Shown here in pieces: positions 25,698-36,800 of a DNA stretch of 38,758 bases. The notes beneath the pieces were generated by a model. That model saw nothing but the letters and a program-made list of their open reading frames with translations. It searched no databases and had not been told where the DNA came from. Both the position numbers and the translations under genes were made by a program. The first letter of the stretch is position 1; each line of letters begins with the position of its first letter. The stretch is from NCBI GenBank assembly GCA_018647445.1, contig JABGTE010000181.1, forward strand, positions 1 through 38,758, read 5' to 3'. This DNA is from Gammaproteobacteria bacterium (GTDB lineage Bacteria; Pseudomonadota; Gammaproteobacteria; Pseudomonadales; Azotimanducaceae).

Positions 25698-28445
25698 ATG
25701 GCAAAAGCACTCGTAATCGTCGAGTCGCCCGCAAAGGCGAAGACCATTAATAAGTATCTCGGAAACGACTTTATCGTGAAGTCGAGCGTCGGGCATATCA
25801 GAGATTTACCAGTCAGTGGCCAAGGCACTGTTGTAGACCCGAAGGCGCGGGCGGCAGAGGCGGCTAAGACACGAAAGTTATCGCCTGAGAAAAAGGTTGC
25901 ACACAAAAAGGCTAAGGCCCGCCAACAATTGATTAAACGGATGGGGATTGACCCGGACAACGACTGGAAAGCGAACTATCAAATCTTGCCGGGCAAAGAA
26001 AAGGTGGTGAGCGAGCTTCAGAAATTGGCGAAAACGGCAGATGAGATTTATCTCGCAACAGATATGGACCGAGAGGGCGAGGCCATTGCTTGGCACTTAA
26101 AAGAAGCGATTGGCGGTGATCCCGACCGATATAAGCGGGTTGTGTTTAACGAAATTACGGAAAAGGCCATTCAAGCGGCCTTTGAGCAACCGGGTGAAAT
26201 TGACATCGATCGCGTGAATGCGCAACAAGCGCGCCGTTTCCTTGATCGGGTGGTTGGCTACATGGTGAGCCCGCTGCTGTGGAGTAAGATCGCACGGGGT
26301 TTATCAGCCGGGCGCGTTCAGTCGGTTGCTGTAAAGTTGTTGGTTGAACGAGAGCGCGAAATCAGGGCGTTTATCCCAGAAGAGTACTGGGATCTTTTTG
26401 CCAGTTTAGAAAATCCAGAAGGCGCGGCCAAGTTCCAAGTTGTACGCAATCAGGGAGCACCATTTAAGCCAACGAACCGGCAAGCGGTCGAATCGGTAAT
26501 GGATGTCTTGAACGCGGGCGCTTTTGAGGTTGCAGCACGCGAGGATAAGCCGACCCAAACGCGGCCTAACGCGCCATTTATTACGTCAACGTTGCAACAA
26601 GCTGCGAGCACGCGCTTGGGTTTCGGCGTGAAGAAAACCATGATGATGGCTCAGCGGCTTTATGAAGCGGGTTACATCACTTATATGCGTACAGACTCGA
26701 CGAACTTGAGCAATGACGCAATTGAAAATTGTCGAGCGTTGATTGAACGAGACTACGGTCAAACTTATTTACCGACGGAACCTCGCCGCTATAGCAGTAA
26801 AGATGGCGCGCAGGAGGCTCATGAGGCGATTCGACCGTCAGATGTTCGCATTAAAGCAACCTTGCTGAACAACATGGAGCGCGATGCTGAACGGCTCTAC
26901 GAGATGATCTGGCGGCAGTTTGTCGCGTGTCAAATGCCGAATGCCGATTATCTATCAACGGCAGTGACGGTTAATCGGGGCGACGTTGAGCTTCGCGTAC
27001 GCGGTCGAATTCTACGATTTGATGGCTATACCCGGGTCCAGGCCTCGGCCGGAAAAAAGGAAGAAGAGCCGGCGTTACCCGAATTTAAAATCGGTCAGAA
27101 GCTGACCTTGCTCAACCTGGACCCAATCCAACATTTTACAAAACCAACGGCTCGTTTTGGTGAGGCATCCCTGGTTCGTGAGCTCGAAAAGCGTGGCATT
27201 GGAAGGCCCTCCACCTACGCGTCGATCATTACCACCATTCAAGATCGAGGATATGTGTCCTTGCGCAACAAGCGGTTTTACGCTGAAAAAATTGGCGAGC
27301 TGGTGACCGACCGTTTGAATGAAAACTTTACCAACTTATTGGATTTTGGATTCACAGCCAATCTTGAAGATGCGCTGGACCAAGTGTCCAGTGGTGATCA
27401 AAATTGGAAAGAGACGCTAAATAATTTCTACTCAGATTTTTCAGAAAAACTGGAAAAAGCCTCTGATCAAGACGACGGCATGCGATCAAACCAGCCGTCG
27501 ATTATTGGTAAGCCTTGCCCGCTCTGTGAGCGCCCCATGAATGTCCGAACAGCGAGTACGGGTGTGTTCCTAGGGTGCTCGGGTTATGACCTGCCGCCGA
27601 AGGAGCGTTGCAAACAGACGATTAATTTGATCCCGGGCGATGAGGTGGTGAGTGCAACCGGTGATGATGAGGAAGAGTCCAGGATTTTGCTCAAGAAGCG
27701 CCGCTGTCAAGAATGCCAGACCGCCATGACTGAATATTTGATCGACAAAAACACGAAGCTCTATTTATGTGGCAACAATCCAGATTGTAGTACCTTCGAG
27801 TTTGAGGCTGGCGAATACAAAATTCGCGGTTATGAGGGCCCGACCGTCGAGTGTGATAAGTGCGGTGCTGAAATGCAGCTCAAAACCGGACGTTTTGGTA
27901 AATATTTTGGCTGCACCGGCGAAGACTGCAAAAACACGCGAAAACTCCTGCGCAATGGCGAAGCGGCGCCCCCCAAGATGGATCCAGTTGCGATGCCAGA
28001 ACTGGCGTGTGAAAAAGTAGAAGACCATTATTTGTTGCGCGATGGCGCCGCGGGTTTGTTTCTTGCGGCTAGCCAGTTTCCTAAAAACCGCGAAACCCGA
28101 GCGCCTTATTTAGACGAGCTGTTGCCGCATCAAAATGAAATTGATCCGAAATATCAATTCCTGATGCGGGCGCCGGTTAAGGACCCCCAAGATCGCCGAG
28201 CGCTTGTGAAGTTTGGCAGGCAAACCAAAGAGCATTACTTGGCGACCGAAATTGAGAAGGGAAAAGCCTCGGGTTGGCGAGCCGACTTTGATGAAACCAA
28301 AGGCGTTTGGGTCGAAACCCTTGCGCCGACGCCTCAAAAAGCAAAGCCTGCTAAGAAAAAGGCGGCGGTGAAGAAGAAGGCGGCGGCGAAGAAGAAGGTG
28401 GTTGCTAAGAAAAAGGCGCCCGCCAAGTCAAAAGGCACGGAATAG
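25698..28445 (+). CDS. topA: DNA topoisomerase I
   Basis: Toprim [33 protein letters not shown], active-site [14 protein letters not shown]-terminal CPLC/CQEC/CDKC zinc ribbons and Lys/Ala-rich tail. Confidence 0.98.
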   Translation: MAKALVIVESPAKAKTINKYLGNDFIVKSSVGHIRDLPVSGQGTVVDPKARAAEAAKTRKLSPEKKVAHKKAKARQQLIKRMGIDPDNDWKANYQILPGKEKVVSELQKLAKTADEIYLATDMDREGEAIAWHLKEAIGGDPDRYKRVVFNEITEKAIQAAFEQPGEIDIDRVNAQQARRFLDRVVGYMVSPLLWSKIARGLSAGRVQSVAVKLLVEREREIRAFIPEEYWDLFASLENPEGAAKFQVVRNQGAPFKPTNRQAVESVMDVLNAGAFEVAAREDKPTQTRPNAPFITSTLQQAASTRLGFGVKKTMMMAQRLYEAGYITYMRTDSTNLSNDAIENCRALIERDYGQTYLPTEPRRYSSKDGAQEAHEAIRPSDVRIKATLLNNMERDAERLYEMIWRQFVACQMPNADYLSTAVTVNRGDVELRVRGRILRFDGYTRVQASAGKKEEEPALPEFKIGQKLTLLNLDPIQHFTKPTARFGEASLVRELEKRGIGRPSTYASIITTIQDRGYVSLRNKRFYAEKIGELVTDRLNENFTNLLDFGFTANLEDALDQVSSGDQNWKETLNNFYSDFSEKLEKASDQDDGMRSNQPSIIGKPCPLCERPMNVRTASTGVFLGCSGYDLPPKERCKQTINLIPGDEVVSATGDDEEESRILLKKRRCQECQTAMTEYLIDKNTKLYLCGNNPDCSTFEFEAGEYKIRGYEGPTVECDKCGAEMQLKTGRFGKYFGCTGEDCKNTRKLLRNGEAAPPKMDPVAMPELACEKVEDHYLLRDGAAGLFLAASQFPKNRETRAPYLDELLPHQNEIDPKYQFLMRAPVKDPQDRRALVKFGRQTKEHYLATEIEKGKASGWRADFDETKGVWVETLAPTPQKAKPAKKKAAVKKKAAAKKKVVAKKKAPAKSKGTE

Positions 28446-28524
28446 CGCTTTAACGCCAATAATCAACTGAGACGCCAATTGTGGACTTACTTCAGCCTGA
28501 TGGATGTCCAAGACATCTTTCAAC

Positions 28525-28556
28525 TGGCACTCGTTAGCTATGGCACTTGTTAGCTA
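28525..28556. repeat. 16-bp tandem duplication tggcact(c/t)gttagcta x2
   Basis: tggcactcgttagcta (28525-28540) followed by tggcacttgttagcta (28541-28556), one mismatch, then tggcgc. Confidence 0.93.
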
Positions 28557-28767
28557 TGGCGCAACGGGGCTTGGCGTTATTGTCTTGAAACGATTAACGA
28601 ATTTTTTCAACTAACATAGGGACGACAAAATGCGCGCGGTCGAGCCCTAATTTGAGTGAGATTACGTGGGCTTGAACAGAATTTTTCTATCCAAGCAGAA
28701 TTTGATCTCCTTGTCTTTAAACGATCGCGAGTGATTCGGTTCGGGTACGGACGGGCCTCGATCGCAG

Positions 28768-29364
28768 CTAGTGCCGGATAACGCCGACGGCCAAACCTTC
28801 GATGGCGAATTGGCAGGTCCTTAAATCAACTTCAATGGGCTGATAGTCCTGGTTTTCAGGTAGGAGCGTCACCTGATGGCTCTGCTTGCCTTTTTGAAAG
28901 CGCTTAACCGTGACTTCATCATCAATTCGCGCTACCACTATGTCCCCAGCTTTGGCCGTTTGGGTGCTGTGCACGGCTAATAAATCGCCATCTAAAATGC
29001 CGCAATCGATCATGCTGTCGCCTCGAACCACCAGCATGTAGTCCGCAGCCGGGCTGAAGAAGCTGGACGGAATTTCACAATGATCCTCAATGTGCTCCTG
29101 CGCCAAAATCGGATTACCTGCAGCGACCCGACCAATGATGGGCAAGCCCAGATTCTCTGGTAGTTTGATGCCTCGGGAGGTGCCTGGAATCATTTCGATC
29201 GCGCCTTTTCGCGCAAGTGCCTTCAGGTGTTCTTCGGCCGCATTCGCGCTCTTGAATCCAAGTTTACGTGCAATATCGGCCCGAGTTGGTGGATAGCCGG
29301 TTTCCTCTAAGTAGGATTTAATGAAGTCGAGGACTTCGCTTTGACGGTGCGTGAGTTTGATCAT
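28768..29364 (-). CDS. lexA: LexA SOS repressor
   Basis: [50 protein letters not shown] cleavage site, [17 protein letters not shown] catalytic Ser, catalytic Lys in DDEVTVKRF; start at MIKLTHRQ. Confidence 0.98.
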   Translation of the reverse strand: MIKLTHRQSEVLDFIKSYLEETGYPPTRADIARKLGFKSANAAEEHLKALARKGAIEMIPGTSRGIKLPENLGLPIIGRVAAGNPILAQEHIEDHCEIPSSFFSPAADYMLVVRGDSMIDCGILDGDLLAVHSTQTAKAGDIVVARIDDEVTVKRFQKGKQSHQVTLLPENQDYQPIEVDLRTCQFAIEGLAVGVIRH

Positions 29365-29423
29365 AGTGTGCTCGCTCTTGTCATAGTCCCCGAGAAACGC
29401 TGGTTGTACGCGGTGCACGGAGT

Positions 29424-29439
29424 CTGTTTATTTATACAG
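29424..29439 (-). promoter_or_regulatory. LexA box (SOS operator) upstream of lexA
   Basis: CTGTTTATTTATACAG matches CTGT-N8-ACAG exactly; lies 60 bp upstream of the lexA start. Confidence 0.92.
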
Positions 29440-29441
29440 CG

Positions 29442-29457
29442 CTGGAATTATATACAG
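29442..29457 (-). promoter_or_regulatory. Second, imperfect LexA box
   Basis: CTGGAATTATATACAG, one core mismatch to CTGT-N8-ACAG; 18 bp centre-to-centre from first box. Confidence 0.7.
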
Positions 29458-29560
29458 TATAAAAATCCAAGCAAGCTAAATTTCTTGATTTGACCCCAAC
29501 GTTGATTTCTAGAATTTCGGGGCTATAGTGTCGAAGCAAAGGATTGAGGAGGCGGGTTTG

Positions 29561-30172
29561 ATGAATTTTGAGTCAAAGCAAGTTGCTGGCGGGCAGACCC
29601 CAGCCGCAATTTTTTTAAAGCTGAGCCTTCCCTTGGTGCTGGTTTTGGCGCCGACAGTGGCGCTTAGCGATCAGCTCGTCTGGGGTTTGGGGAGCTTTTC
29701 AGATGCCGAGACCGCCGAGCAGGTCGCGCGCGAGGTGCAGGAACTCACGGGCCAATCGGGGTATGTACAAACAGCCGTCGTAAATGGGCGGGGCGTTCAT
29801 CGTGCGTTGATTGATCCAGGTGTCACAGATGATGCACAAGCTCGGACGACAGCGTTACTCAGCGAAACGGTCTATAACCGGACCTGGGGTTTTGAGCTCG
29901 ATACCGACGGCGAAAACGTGGCGGGGGTTGGCGGGGTTGTTATGAACCAAGCACTGGTTGCCGCAGTCGTTCCGGGATCGGGTCAAAAAAACAGCGAACC
30001 GCTTGCCGCGCCGGCTGCAGCGGAGCTAAAGGGCCGTCAAACGTCTGTGATGAAACAGGGGGACACGCTGGACGCTGGCCGCACTGTTGACTTAAGCCGT
30101 CCACCTCCCCGTGCGACCCCAATAGGTGTGGCCTCGGACTATCATCCGATCCGCTTAAAGTCGGATCGTTGA
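29561..30172 (+). CDS. Secreted/periplasmic SPOR-like protein
   Basis: Signal-peptide-like ILFKLSLPLVLVLAPTVALSDQ region, then LVWGLGSFSDAETAEQVAREVQELTGQSGYVQTAVVNGRGVHRALIDP, reminiscent of SPOR domains. Confidence 0.6.
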   Translation: MNFESKQVAGGQTPAAIFLKLSLPLVLVLAPTVALSDQLVWGLGSFSDAETAEQVAREVQELTGQSGYVQTAVVNGRGVHRALIDPGVTDDAQARTTALLSETVYNRTWGFELDTDGENVAGVGGVVMNQALVAAVVPGSGQKNSEPLAAPAAAELKGRQTSVMKQGDTLDAGRTVDLSRPPPRATPIGVASDYHPIRLKSDR

Positions 30173-30214
30173 TTACGGGATGCAAACAAGATTGAGCCAA
30201 GGTAGGGCAGGCGA

Positions 30215-31288
30215 ATGAATACCTTAGAGGAATTGATGGCATTCTCCAGCGTCTGGCTGAGCGACCCGCTGGTTGCCAGCGTTTTCGGCATTGTTTTGGC
30301 AACGGCGCTTCTTAGTTATGCCAGTCGACGAACGTTGCTGGTCTTGATGGCTCGGGTGACGCAAACCCAAAACCCCTGGGATGATGCCTTGCTGCGGACG
30401 ATCAGACGGCCCCTGAATGTTTTGATTTGGATCGTCGGTTTGTCGCTGGCCGCGGAGTTGGTGGCCGAGGCTCGAAGTGAGTCTCAGATTGAATTTATTG
30501 GGATTGTGCGTTACCTGGCGTTTATTGGTCTGGTGACCTTGTTCCTCGCGCACCTCATTCGGGAATTGGAAGCCGCCTATCTTCGTTCTGGGGGCGATGA
30601 AACGACGGTGACCGCCATTGCAAAGCTTGTGCGGATATCGGTCTTTATTACGGCCGCTCTGATGGCGATGCAAACCCTCGGCCTGAGTATTTCAGGGGTT
30701 CTGACCTTCGGTGGCATCGGTGGCATTGCAGTGGGTTTTGCGGCAAAAGACTTGCTCGCGAATTTTTTTGGTGGCTTGGTGATTTATTTGGATCGCCCGT
30801 TCAAGGTGGGCGATTGGATTAGAAGTCCGGACCGCGATATTGAGGGCACCGTGATTCGAATTGGCTGGCGCTTGACGGAAATCAGAACCTTCAGTCAGCG
30901 TCCTTTGTACATTCCGAACTCGATGTTCTCGACGATCTCATTAGAAAACCCATCCAGAATGCTGAATCGCCGGATTTTTGAAACGATTGGGGTTCGCTAT
31001 AGTGATTTGAGTAAGATGCAAGCGATTGTGGCGGATGTACACGCGCTGCTTTCTAAACACGAAGACATCGATCAGGCTAAAACCTTGATCGTTAATTTCG
31101 ATGCGTTCAATGCGTCGAGCGTTGATTTTTTCATCTACACCTTTACTAAAACCGTCAATTGGGTCGAGTACCACGGTGTGAAACAAAAAATCTTGCTGGA
31201 AATCGCAGACATCATTGCGGGGTATGGTGCGGAAATTGCCTTCCCGACGTCAACCATTCATCTCGAGAAGGTTCAGCCTGAGCCTTGA
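30215..31288 (+). CDS. MscS family small-conductance mechanosensitive channel
   Basis: FGGIGGIAVGFAAKDLLANFFGGLVIYLDRPFKVGDWI pore/beta domain signature, IPNSMFSTISLENPSR. Confidence 0.94.
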   Translation: MNTLEELMAFSSVWLSDPLVASVFGIVLATALLSYASRRTLLVLMARVTQTQNPWDDALLRTIRRPLNVLIWIVGLSLAAELVAEARSESQIEFIGIVRYLAFIGLVTLFLAHLIRELEAAYLRSGGDETTVTAIAKLVRISVFITAALMAMQTLGLSISGVLTFGGIGGIAVGFAAKDLLANFFGGLVIYLDRPFKVGDWIRSPDRDIEGTVIRIGWRLTEIRTFSQRPLYIPNSMFSTISLENPSRMLNRRIFETIGVRYSDLSKMQAIVADVHALLSKHEDIDQAKTLIVNFDAFNASSVDFFIYTFTKTVNWVEYHGVKQKILLEIADIIAGYGAEIAFPTSTIHLEKVQPEP

Positions 31289-31334
31289 TGCTTGGTTAGA
31301 CCTGATTTAACTAATTCGACCAAAGGGTCATGCT

Positions 31335-32051
31335 ATGCCTGAAATGTTATTTTATGAAAAACCCGTGCCGCTCAGCAATATTACCCATGCCGATTGGAAA
31401 TTAGATCGCACTGAACTCCGGTACGAGTTCGCTGACAAAATTAACTCCGTGGTGCTCGCTGGCATCGAATTTGTTGAAGCCTCCAAAGACTATCCCATTG
31501 TGTTTGCCAAAGCTGGTGAAGATGATGTGCCGGTGGCACTGCTGGGATTGCGCGCCACGGGAAACCTTTATTTAGACGAAAAAGGGCACTGGCTGCCAGA
31601 TCACTATGTCCCGGCATTTGTGCGGCGATATCCGTTTGTTTTGGCGGACGGACCCGGCTCAGAGCCGGTTGTTTGTATTGATGAGGCTTATTCCGGCTTT
31701 AGTCAGACGAGCGGTGAGGCTTTGTTCGAAAATGGTGAGACCCAGCCGATTCTCTCAAAGGCAATGGAATTTCTGGGCGAGTTTCAGCGGCAGTTTGATC
31801 GCACTAAACGGTTTGTGTCACTGCTAAAAGCCAATGATCTGATGACGGAAGTGTCCGCCACTGTGAAAGATGAGAATGCCGCCGAGACTCACTTAAAAGG
31901 GTTGATGGTAGTTGACGAAAAGAAACTTCTGGCGCTCAGCGACGAGGTTGTACTCAGCCTGTTTCGTTCGGGTGAACTCAGCTGGATATACGCGCACCTG
32001 ATGTCCATTAGTAATCTCAAGCGACTGACCCATCGAGCATCCGCACAATGA
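31335..32051 (+). CDS. SapC family protein
   Basis: LLGLRATGNLYLDEKGHWLPDHYVPAFVRRYPFVLADG is the SapC signature; C-terminal FVSLLKANDLM and LSDEVVLSLFRSGELSWIYAHLMSISNLKRL. Confidence 0.85.
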   Translation: MPEMLFYEKPVPLSNITHADWKLDRTELRYEFADKINSVVLAGIEFVEASKDYPIVFAKAGEDDVPVALLGLRATGNLYLDEKGHWLPDHYVPAFVRRYPFVLADGPGSEPVVCIDEAYSGFSQTSGEALFENGETQPILSKAMEFLGEFQRQFDRTKRFVSLLKANDLMTEVSATVKDENAAETHLKGLMVVDEKKLLALSDEVVLSLFRSGELSWIYAHLMSISNLKRLTHRASAQ

Positions 32052-32791
32052 CACTCGCAGTCATCGGCGGGACGGGGTTCGGAGCCTTTGCAGGTTTGAC
32101 CGAGACCAAAGACCATGTTGTTGATACTGACTTTGGACAGGCTGAGATCCAATCAGGGCGCTTGGCAGGTCAGGCTATTTTATTTTTACCGCGCCACGGC
32201 ATGCCCGCCAGATTTCTACCCCATAAAATTAATTACCGGGCCAATTTAAAAGCACTGCAGATACTAGGCGCGTCGCAGATATTGGCCGTGACGGCTGTCG
32301 GAACGGTAAGCGAAGACCTGAACGTGCCCTGTTTGGTTGTGCCGGATCAGATCATTGATTACACCTATGGTCGCGCCCTGACTTTTTTTGAAGATGAGAT
32401 TCATCATATCGACTTTACGCATCCCTATGACGCGTTGTTCCGCACTCAATTGCTTGCTGCCGTTGCGGAAGTGGCGGAGAGTCATAAAGAGATGCAAGCG
32501 GTGCTTTCGGGGGTTTATGGTTGTACCCAGGGGCCGCGTTTGGAAACCAAGGCTGAGGTTCGACGATTGCGGAATGATGGCTGTAGTATCGTTGGCATGA
32601 CGGCAATGCCGGAAGCGGCCCTAGCGCGCGAGCTTGAGCTGCCCTACGCTGGCATTTCGGTGACGGTTAATCCCGGGGCCGGCATGGCTGATCGAGACAT
32701 TGCGTTAGCTGAAATTCATGAAGCCATGAACCAGGGGCTCTCTTGGGTCAAATTGGTTTTGGCTGAACTGCTATCAACACCACCGGTTTAA
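32048..32791 (+). CDS. mtnP: S-methyl-5'-thioadenosine/thioinosine phosphorylase
   Basis: VIGGTGFG, FLPRHGMPARFLPHKINYRANLKAL, GVYGCTQGPRLETKAEVRRLRNDGCSIVGMTAMPEAALARE motifs; starts within the sapC stop (ATGA). Confidence 0.93.
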   Translation: MTLAVIGGTGFGAFAGLTETKDHVVDTDFGQAEIQSGRLAGQAILFLPRHGMPARFLPHKINYRANLKALQILGASQILAVTAVGTVSEDLNVPCLVVPDQIIDYTYGRALTFFEDEIHHIDFTHPYDALFRTQLLAAVAEVAESHKEMQAVLSGVYGCTQGPRLETKAEVRRLRNDGCSIVGMTAMPEAALARELELPYAGISVTVNPGAGMADRDIALAEIHEAMNQGLSWVKLVLAELLSTPPV

Positions 32792-32856
32792 GTCCCGGGT
32801 CGCGTCTGGGTGATTGAAAGACGGTTTCGTCTGCAGGCTACGCGGCGCTAAGATGA

Positions 32857-33864
32857 TTACAACGGGCGTGCAGCTTCGGCCGGCCGGATCTCTAAAATGA
32901 TGCCGAATTGCGGGTGATCAAGGTAATGCACCTCGTTGGATCGCAATCTGCGTTGCTGCGCCATGTGATAGCGATATCCCGGCTCATGATTTTGACCGCG
33001 CGCGGCCGCGAGGATTAACGCAGGATACGTCTCGGCCATCGGATGATCCTGAAAGGGGTTCGTCGTTGACCCGGTTGCTTCGAACCGGGTCAACCAAAGA
33101 TCGGTTGCCACATGCAGAAAGCGACTTCGGCGCACCGATAAGGTTCCTTCCAATTCGAACTGATCGCCAAACTGATCGCCGCCCTGCAGCAGAATCGAGG
33201 TGCTTTGGGCGTCAATCGGCTGGGTCCAGCTCTGATGCAGCAGCATTCGATAATCCTTCGAGCGCCGAATCGATCGCGCTGCCCCTGCAAGGTTTCTGTC
33301 CGCATCGGCAACGGCTCGAAAGGCAAAGTTTTCTTGGGATAAAACGGCTTGAATGGCCAAGGTCTGCGGGTCGAGAGATGAGTCCTCAACCGGCGTTATA
33401 TTGCCCTGCTGCAGGGCCTGAAGACGCTGTTGGGCGTGAGCTGCGACGAGGGCGCGATACTGAGGGCCTTTCGCAAAGCGGGCGAATTTAAAGGTGGTGG
33501 TTGGGGTGCGCGTCAAAGATTCAGTTGGGGTTAGGCCGTTGGCAAGACCACTCAATCCACCCCCCTGATGCAGATAGAGTGCCTGCTCGATTAGCATCGG
33601 CGCCGCATCACTCATCTCGTGGGGCGACACAGCAAAAAGTGGTTGCGGAAACGTGGGGCTCGTCGCGCCGGAGGTGGGGGCATCAACTGGCGCATTTAGC
33701 CGTTTAAAGACAATGACTTCGACTTGGTACCATCGTTCAGCCTGAGACTCTGAAGCGCTCGTGCTTAGGCTTCCCCCTAAACCGGCCGTAATCAATACCA
33801 GGCGGAGCAAACTTTGGGATAGTGAGGACGTTGAGCGCGCAAAAAAATTGCAACGCAAGAACAT
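32857..33864 (-). CDS. csiV: CsiV family peptidoglycan-binding protein
   Basis: Signal peptide, AERWYQVEVIVFKR N-terminal and HYLDHPQFGIILEIRP C-terminal motifs; start at MFLRCNFFAR. Confidence 0.8.
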   Translation of the reverse strand: MFLRCNFFARSTSSLSQSLLRLVLITAGLGGSLSTSASESQAERWYQVEVIVFKRLNAPVDAPTSGATSPTFPQPLFAVSPHEMSDAAPMLIEQALYLHQGGGLSGLANGLTPTESLTRTPTTTFKFARFAKGPQYRALVAAHAQQRLQALQQGNITPVEDSSLDPQTLAIQAVLSQENFAFRAVADADRNLAGAARSIRRSKDYRMLLHQSWTQPIDAQSTSILLQGGDQFGDQFELEGTLSVRRSRFLHVATDLWLTRFEATGSTTNPFQDHPMAETYPALILAAARGQNHEPGYRYHMAQQRRLRSNEVHYLDHPQFGIILEIRPAEAARPL

Positions 33865-33895
33865 GTGCCGCTGTGCCCAAGTGCAGTTCCGATCG

Positions 33896-36800
33896 TTAGG
33901 TCGCAAGAAATCGTTCCAATAAGTTTTCAATTAATTTAAACCGTTTTTCACGATCGTCTATTGTATCCACAATTGCGATCCGGTTGGCAGAGGCAAATTT
34001 GTAACGATGCGACTGCTTTTGCACCAGTTCAATCACGCGTTCGGCGGGTACTTTGGTGTTTTGAAGAAAATCTATTTTGCCGCCTCGTGGCCCCAGGTCT
34101 ATTCGGTTGATGCCGAGGTCTGCTGCGATTAATTTGATTTCGGTGACTCGGAACAAGTTTTTTACAGGTTCTGGCAATAGCCCAAATCGGTCGATCATCT
34201 CAACCTGGAGGGCGCGTAGCCCATCGGTGGTTTTTGCATTCGAGATGCGCTTGTACAGCACGAGACGCATTTGGACATCCGGCAAATAATCATCGGGAAT
34301 TAAAGCAGGCAAATGCAATTTAATTTCGGTGCTGTCTTCGCCGTCGGTATCAAAGTTAATTTGTTTGCCGTTTTTAAAGGCAATCACAGCCCGGTCTAAC
34401 ATGTCCATATAAAGGCCGAAACCGATAGCGGTCATGTTACCGGTTTGGGATTCGCCTAAGAGCTCACCGGCGCCCCGGATTTCCATGTCGTGGGTCGCGA
34501 GAATGAACCCGGCGCCGAGGTCTTCTGCCGCGGCGATCGCCTCCAGCCGTTTTTCGGCATCGCTGGTGAGCGCGCCGCTTTCAGGCGTTAGTAGATAGGC
34601 ATAAGCTTGGTGATGCGATCGACCAACGCGGCCCCTAAGCTGATGGATTTGAGCGAGCCCGAATTTGTCAGCGCGATCCATGATGATGGTATTGGCATTT
34701 GGAATGTCGATGCCGGTTTCAATGATGGTGGTGCAGACCAAAATATTGGCTCGCTGGTGATAAAAATCCGACATCACCTGCTCGAGTTCCTTTTCGCGCA
34801 TTTGGCCATGGCCGACAAGGACCCGCGCAGCGGGTACGAGCTGCTTGAGTTCATCGGCAACCCGTTCGATATCTTTTACTTCATTGTGGAGGTAATAAAC
34901 CTGGCCGCCGCGCAACAGTTCCCGTTGAATCGCCTCTTTGACAATGCCGAGCTCTCGCGCTCGGATAAACGTTTTAATCGATAGGCGCCGGGCGGGGGGC
35001 GTCGCAATGATCGAGAGATCCCTGAGACCAGTCATCGACAGGTTTAAGGTGCGTGGGATCGGTGTTGCCGTCATTGCAAGCACATCGACGTCGGCGCGCA
35101 ACCCTTTGATCCGTTCTTTTTGTCGAACGCCAAAGCGATGTTCTTCATCGATGATCAATAAACCCAGATCTTTAAAGCGAATTTGGTCCTGGATTAGGGC
35201 ATGGGTCCCAATGACGATATCGACTTGGCCTGTGTCAAGTGCCGCAATCACTTGGTCTTGCGCCTTGCGGGTTTTAAAGCGCGAGATACTCTCGATTCTG
35301 ACCGGCCAGTCCGCAAAGCGGTCGCGAAAGGATTGCAGGTGCTGCTCAGCAAGGAGTGTCGTGGGCACCAATATAGCAACCTGTTTGCCGCCTTGGATCG
35401 CAAGAAAAGCCGCGCGCATGGCCACTTCCGTTTTACCAAAACCGACATCGCCGCAGATCAATCGATCGGTCGGTTTCGGATTACAGAGATCCGCAATAAC
35501 CGCCTCAATGGCGCTCATTTGGTCGGCGGTTTCCTCAAAAGGGAAGGCGCGAACGAATTGGTCAAATTCGGTATCTGGCTCTGGAAAGGCAAAGCCCAGC
35601 TTGGCCTCGCGCCGAGCATACAGCTCTAGTAACTCGGCGGCGACATCCCGGATTTGCTCAGCCGCTTTTCGCTTTGCCTTTTGCCAGACATCGCTGCCTA
35701 GGCGATGCCAGGGGGCAAGGTCTTTGTCAGCGCCAGTATAGCGGGATATGAGGTGTAGGTCGGATACTGGCACATACAGCTTGGCTTCTTCTTGATATAA
35801 AAGCGCTAGGAATTCATTGGTTTGGCCATCAATTTCGAGCGTAATCAACCCCTGGTAGCGTCCTACGCCATGCTCCAAATGCACAACTGGGGCGCCTTCG
35901 GACAGCTCGGTCAAACTTCGAACGACCAGCTCCTCTGCTTGGTCGCGCTCTTTCTGCCGCCGCCGCGCCTGTAAGACGCGCTCGCCGAACAGCTGCGGCT
36001 CCGAGATTTGGATCAAGCGGTGTTCCGGCAGGCACATCGACCGGTCAATTGGTGCGATGCTAATGCAGAGTGGGGCATCAGAGGTTATAAAATCCAGCCA
36101 GGAGCTTACCATTTTTGGCGCAAGGCCCGCGGTTCTTAGTAGCTGATCAATTAGTTCTCGCCGGCCGGGTGTTTCAGCACTGATTAGGATCCGCGCGTTT
36201 TGCGTTGCAAAGTGCGCTCTTAATCGGTGAAACGGATCCTCCGCGCGATCTTCAATGCCAAGATCTGGCGCGGGCAAGGTATCGAAGGTGCGCGCACCTT
36301 TGCGAAAGGTTTCCAGTCTATCGAGACGCGGAAAGGCCTTTAGCAGACCCATGAGCTCATCCTCAGCTAGGAGTAAGGCCTCGGGCGGTAATATCGGTCG
36401 TTCAAGGTCATAGCGCAAACTTTCATAGCGGGATTTTGCGGTCTCCCAATAGCTTTGGATGGGATTGGCAATGGCTTCGGTGATTAGCAGTAGATCCGCC
36501 GGTAGGTAATTCAGGAGCGTTTCGGTTTCGGTATAAAACAGCGGTAGGTAATACTCGATACCCGCCGGTGCTTGGCCTTGAGCGACATCCTGATAGATTC
36601 GACAGTCCCGGGGATTGCCGCCAAATTGCTCATGCCATTGATCCTGAAATAACCGGATACCCTCTTTAGACAGCGGAAACTCTCGTGCTGGCAAGGTATC
36701 GATCGCCTCGGTGATCCCCGTCGACAGCTGGGTTTCGGGATCAAAGGTTCGGATGGACTCAATCTCATCGTCAAACAACTCAACCCGAAAGGGATGTGCC

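Noticed and set aside
34938-35741. 267-aa plus-strand ORF antisense to mfd
   Set aside because: Lies entirely inside the well-supported mfd gene; low-complexity Ser/Arg-rich translation typical of antisense frames
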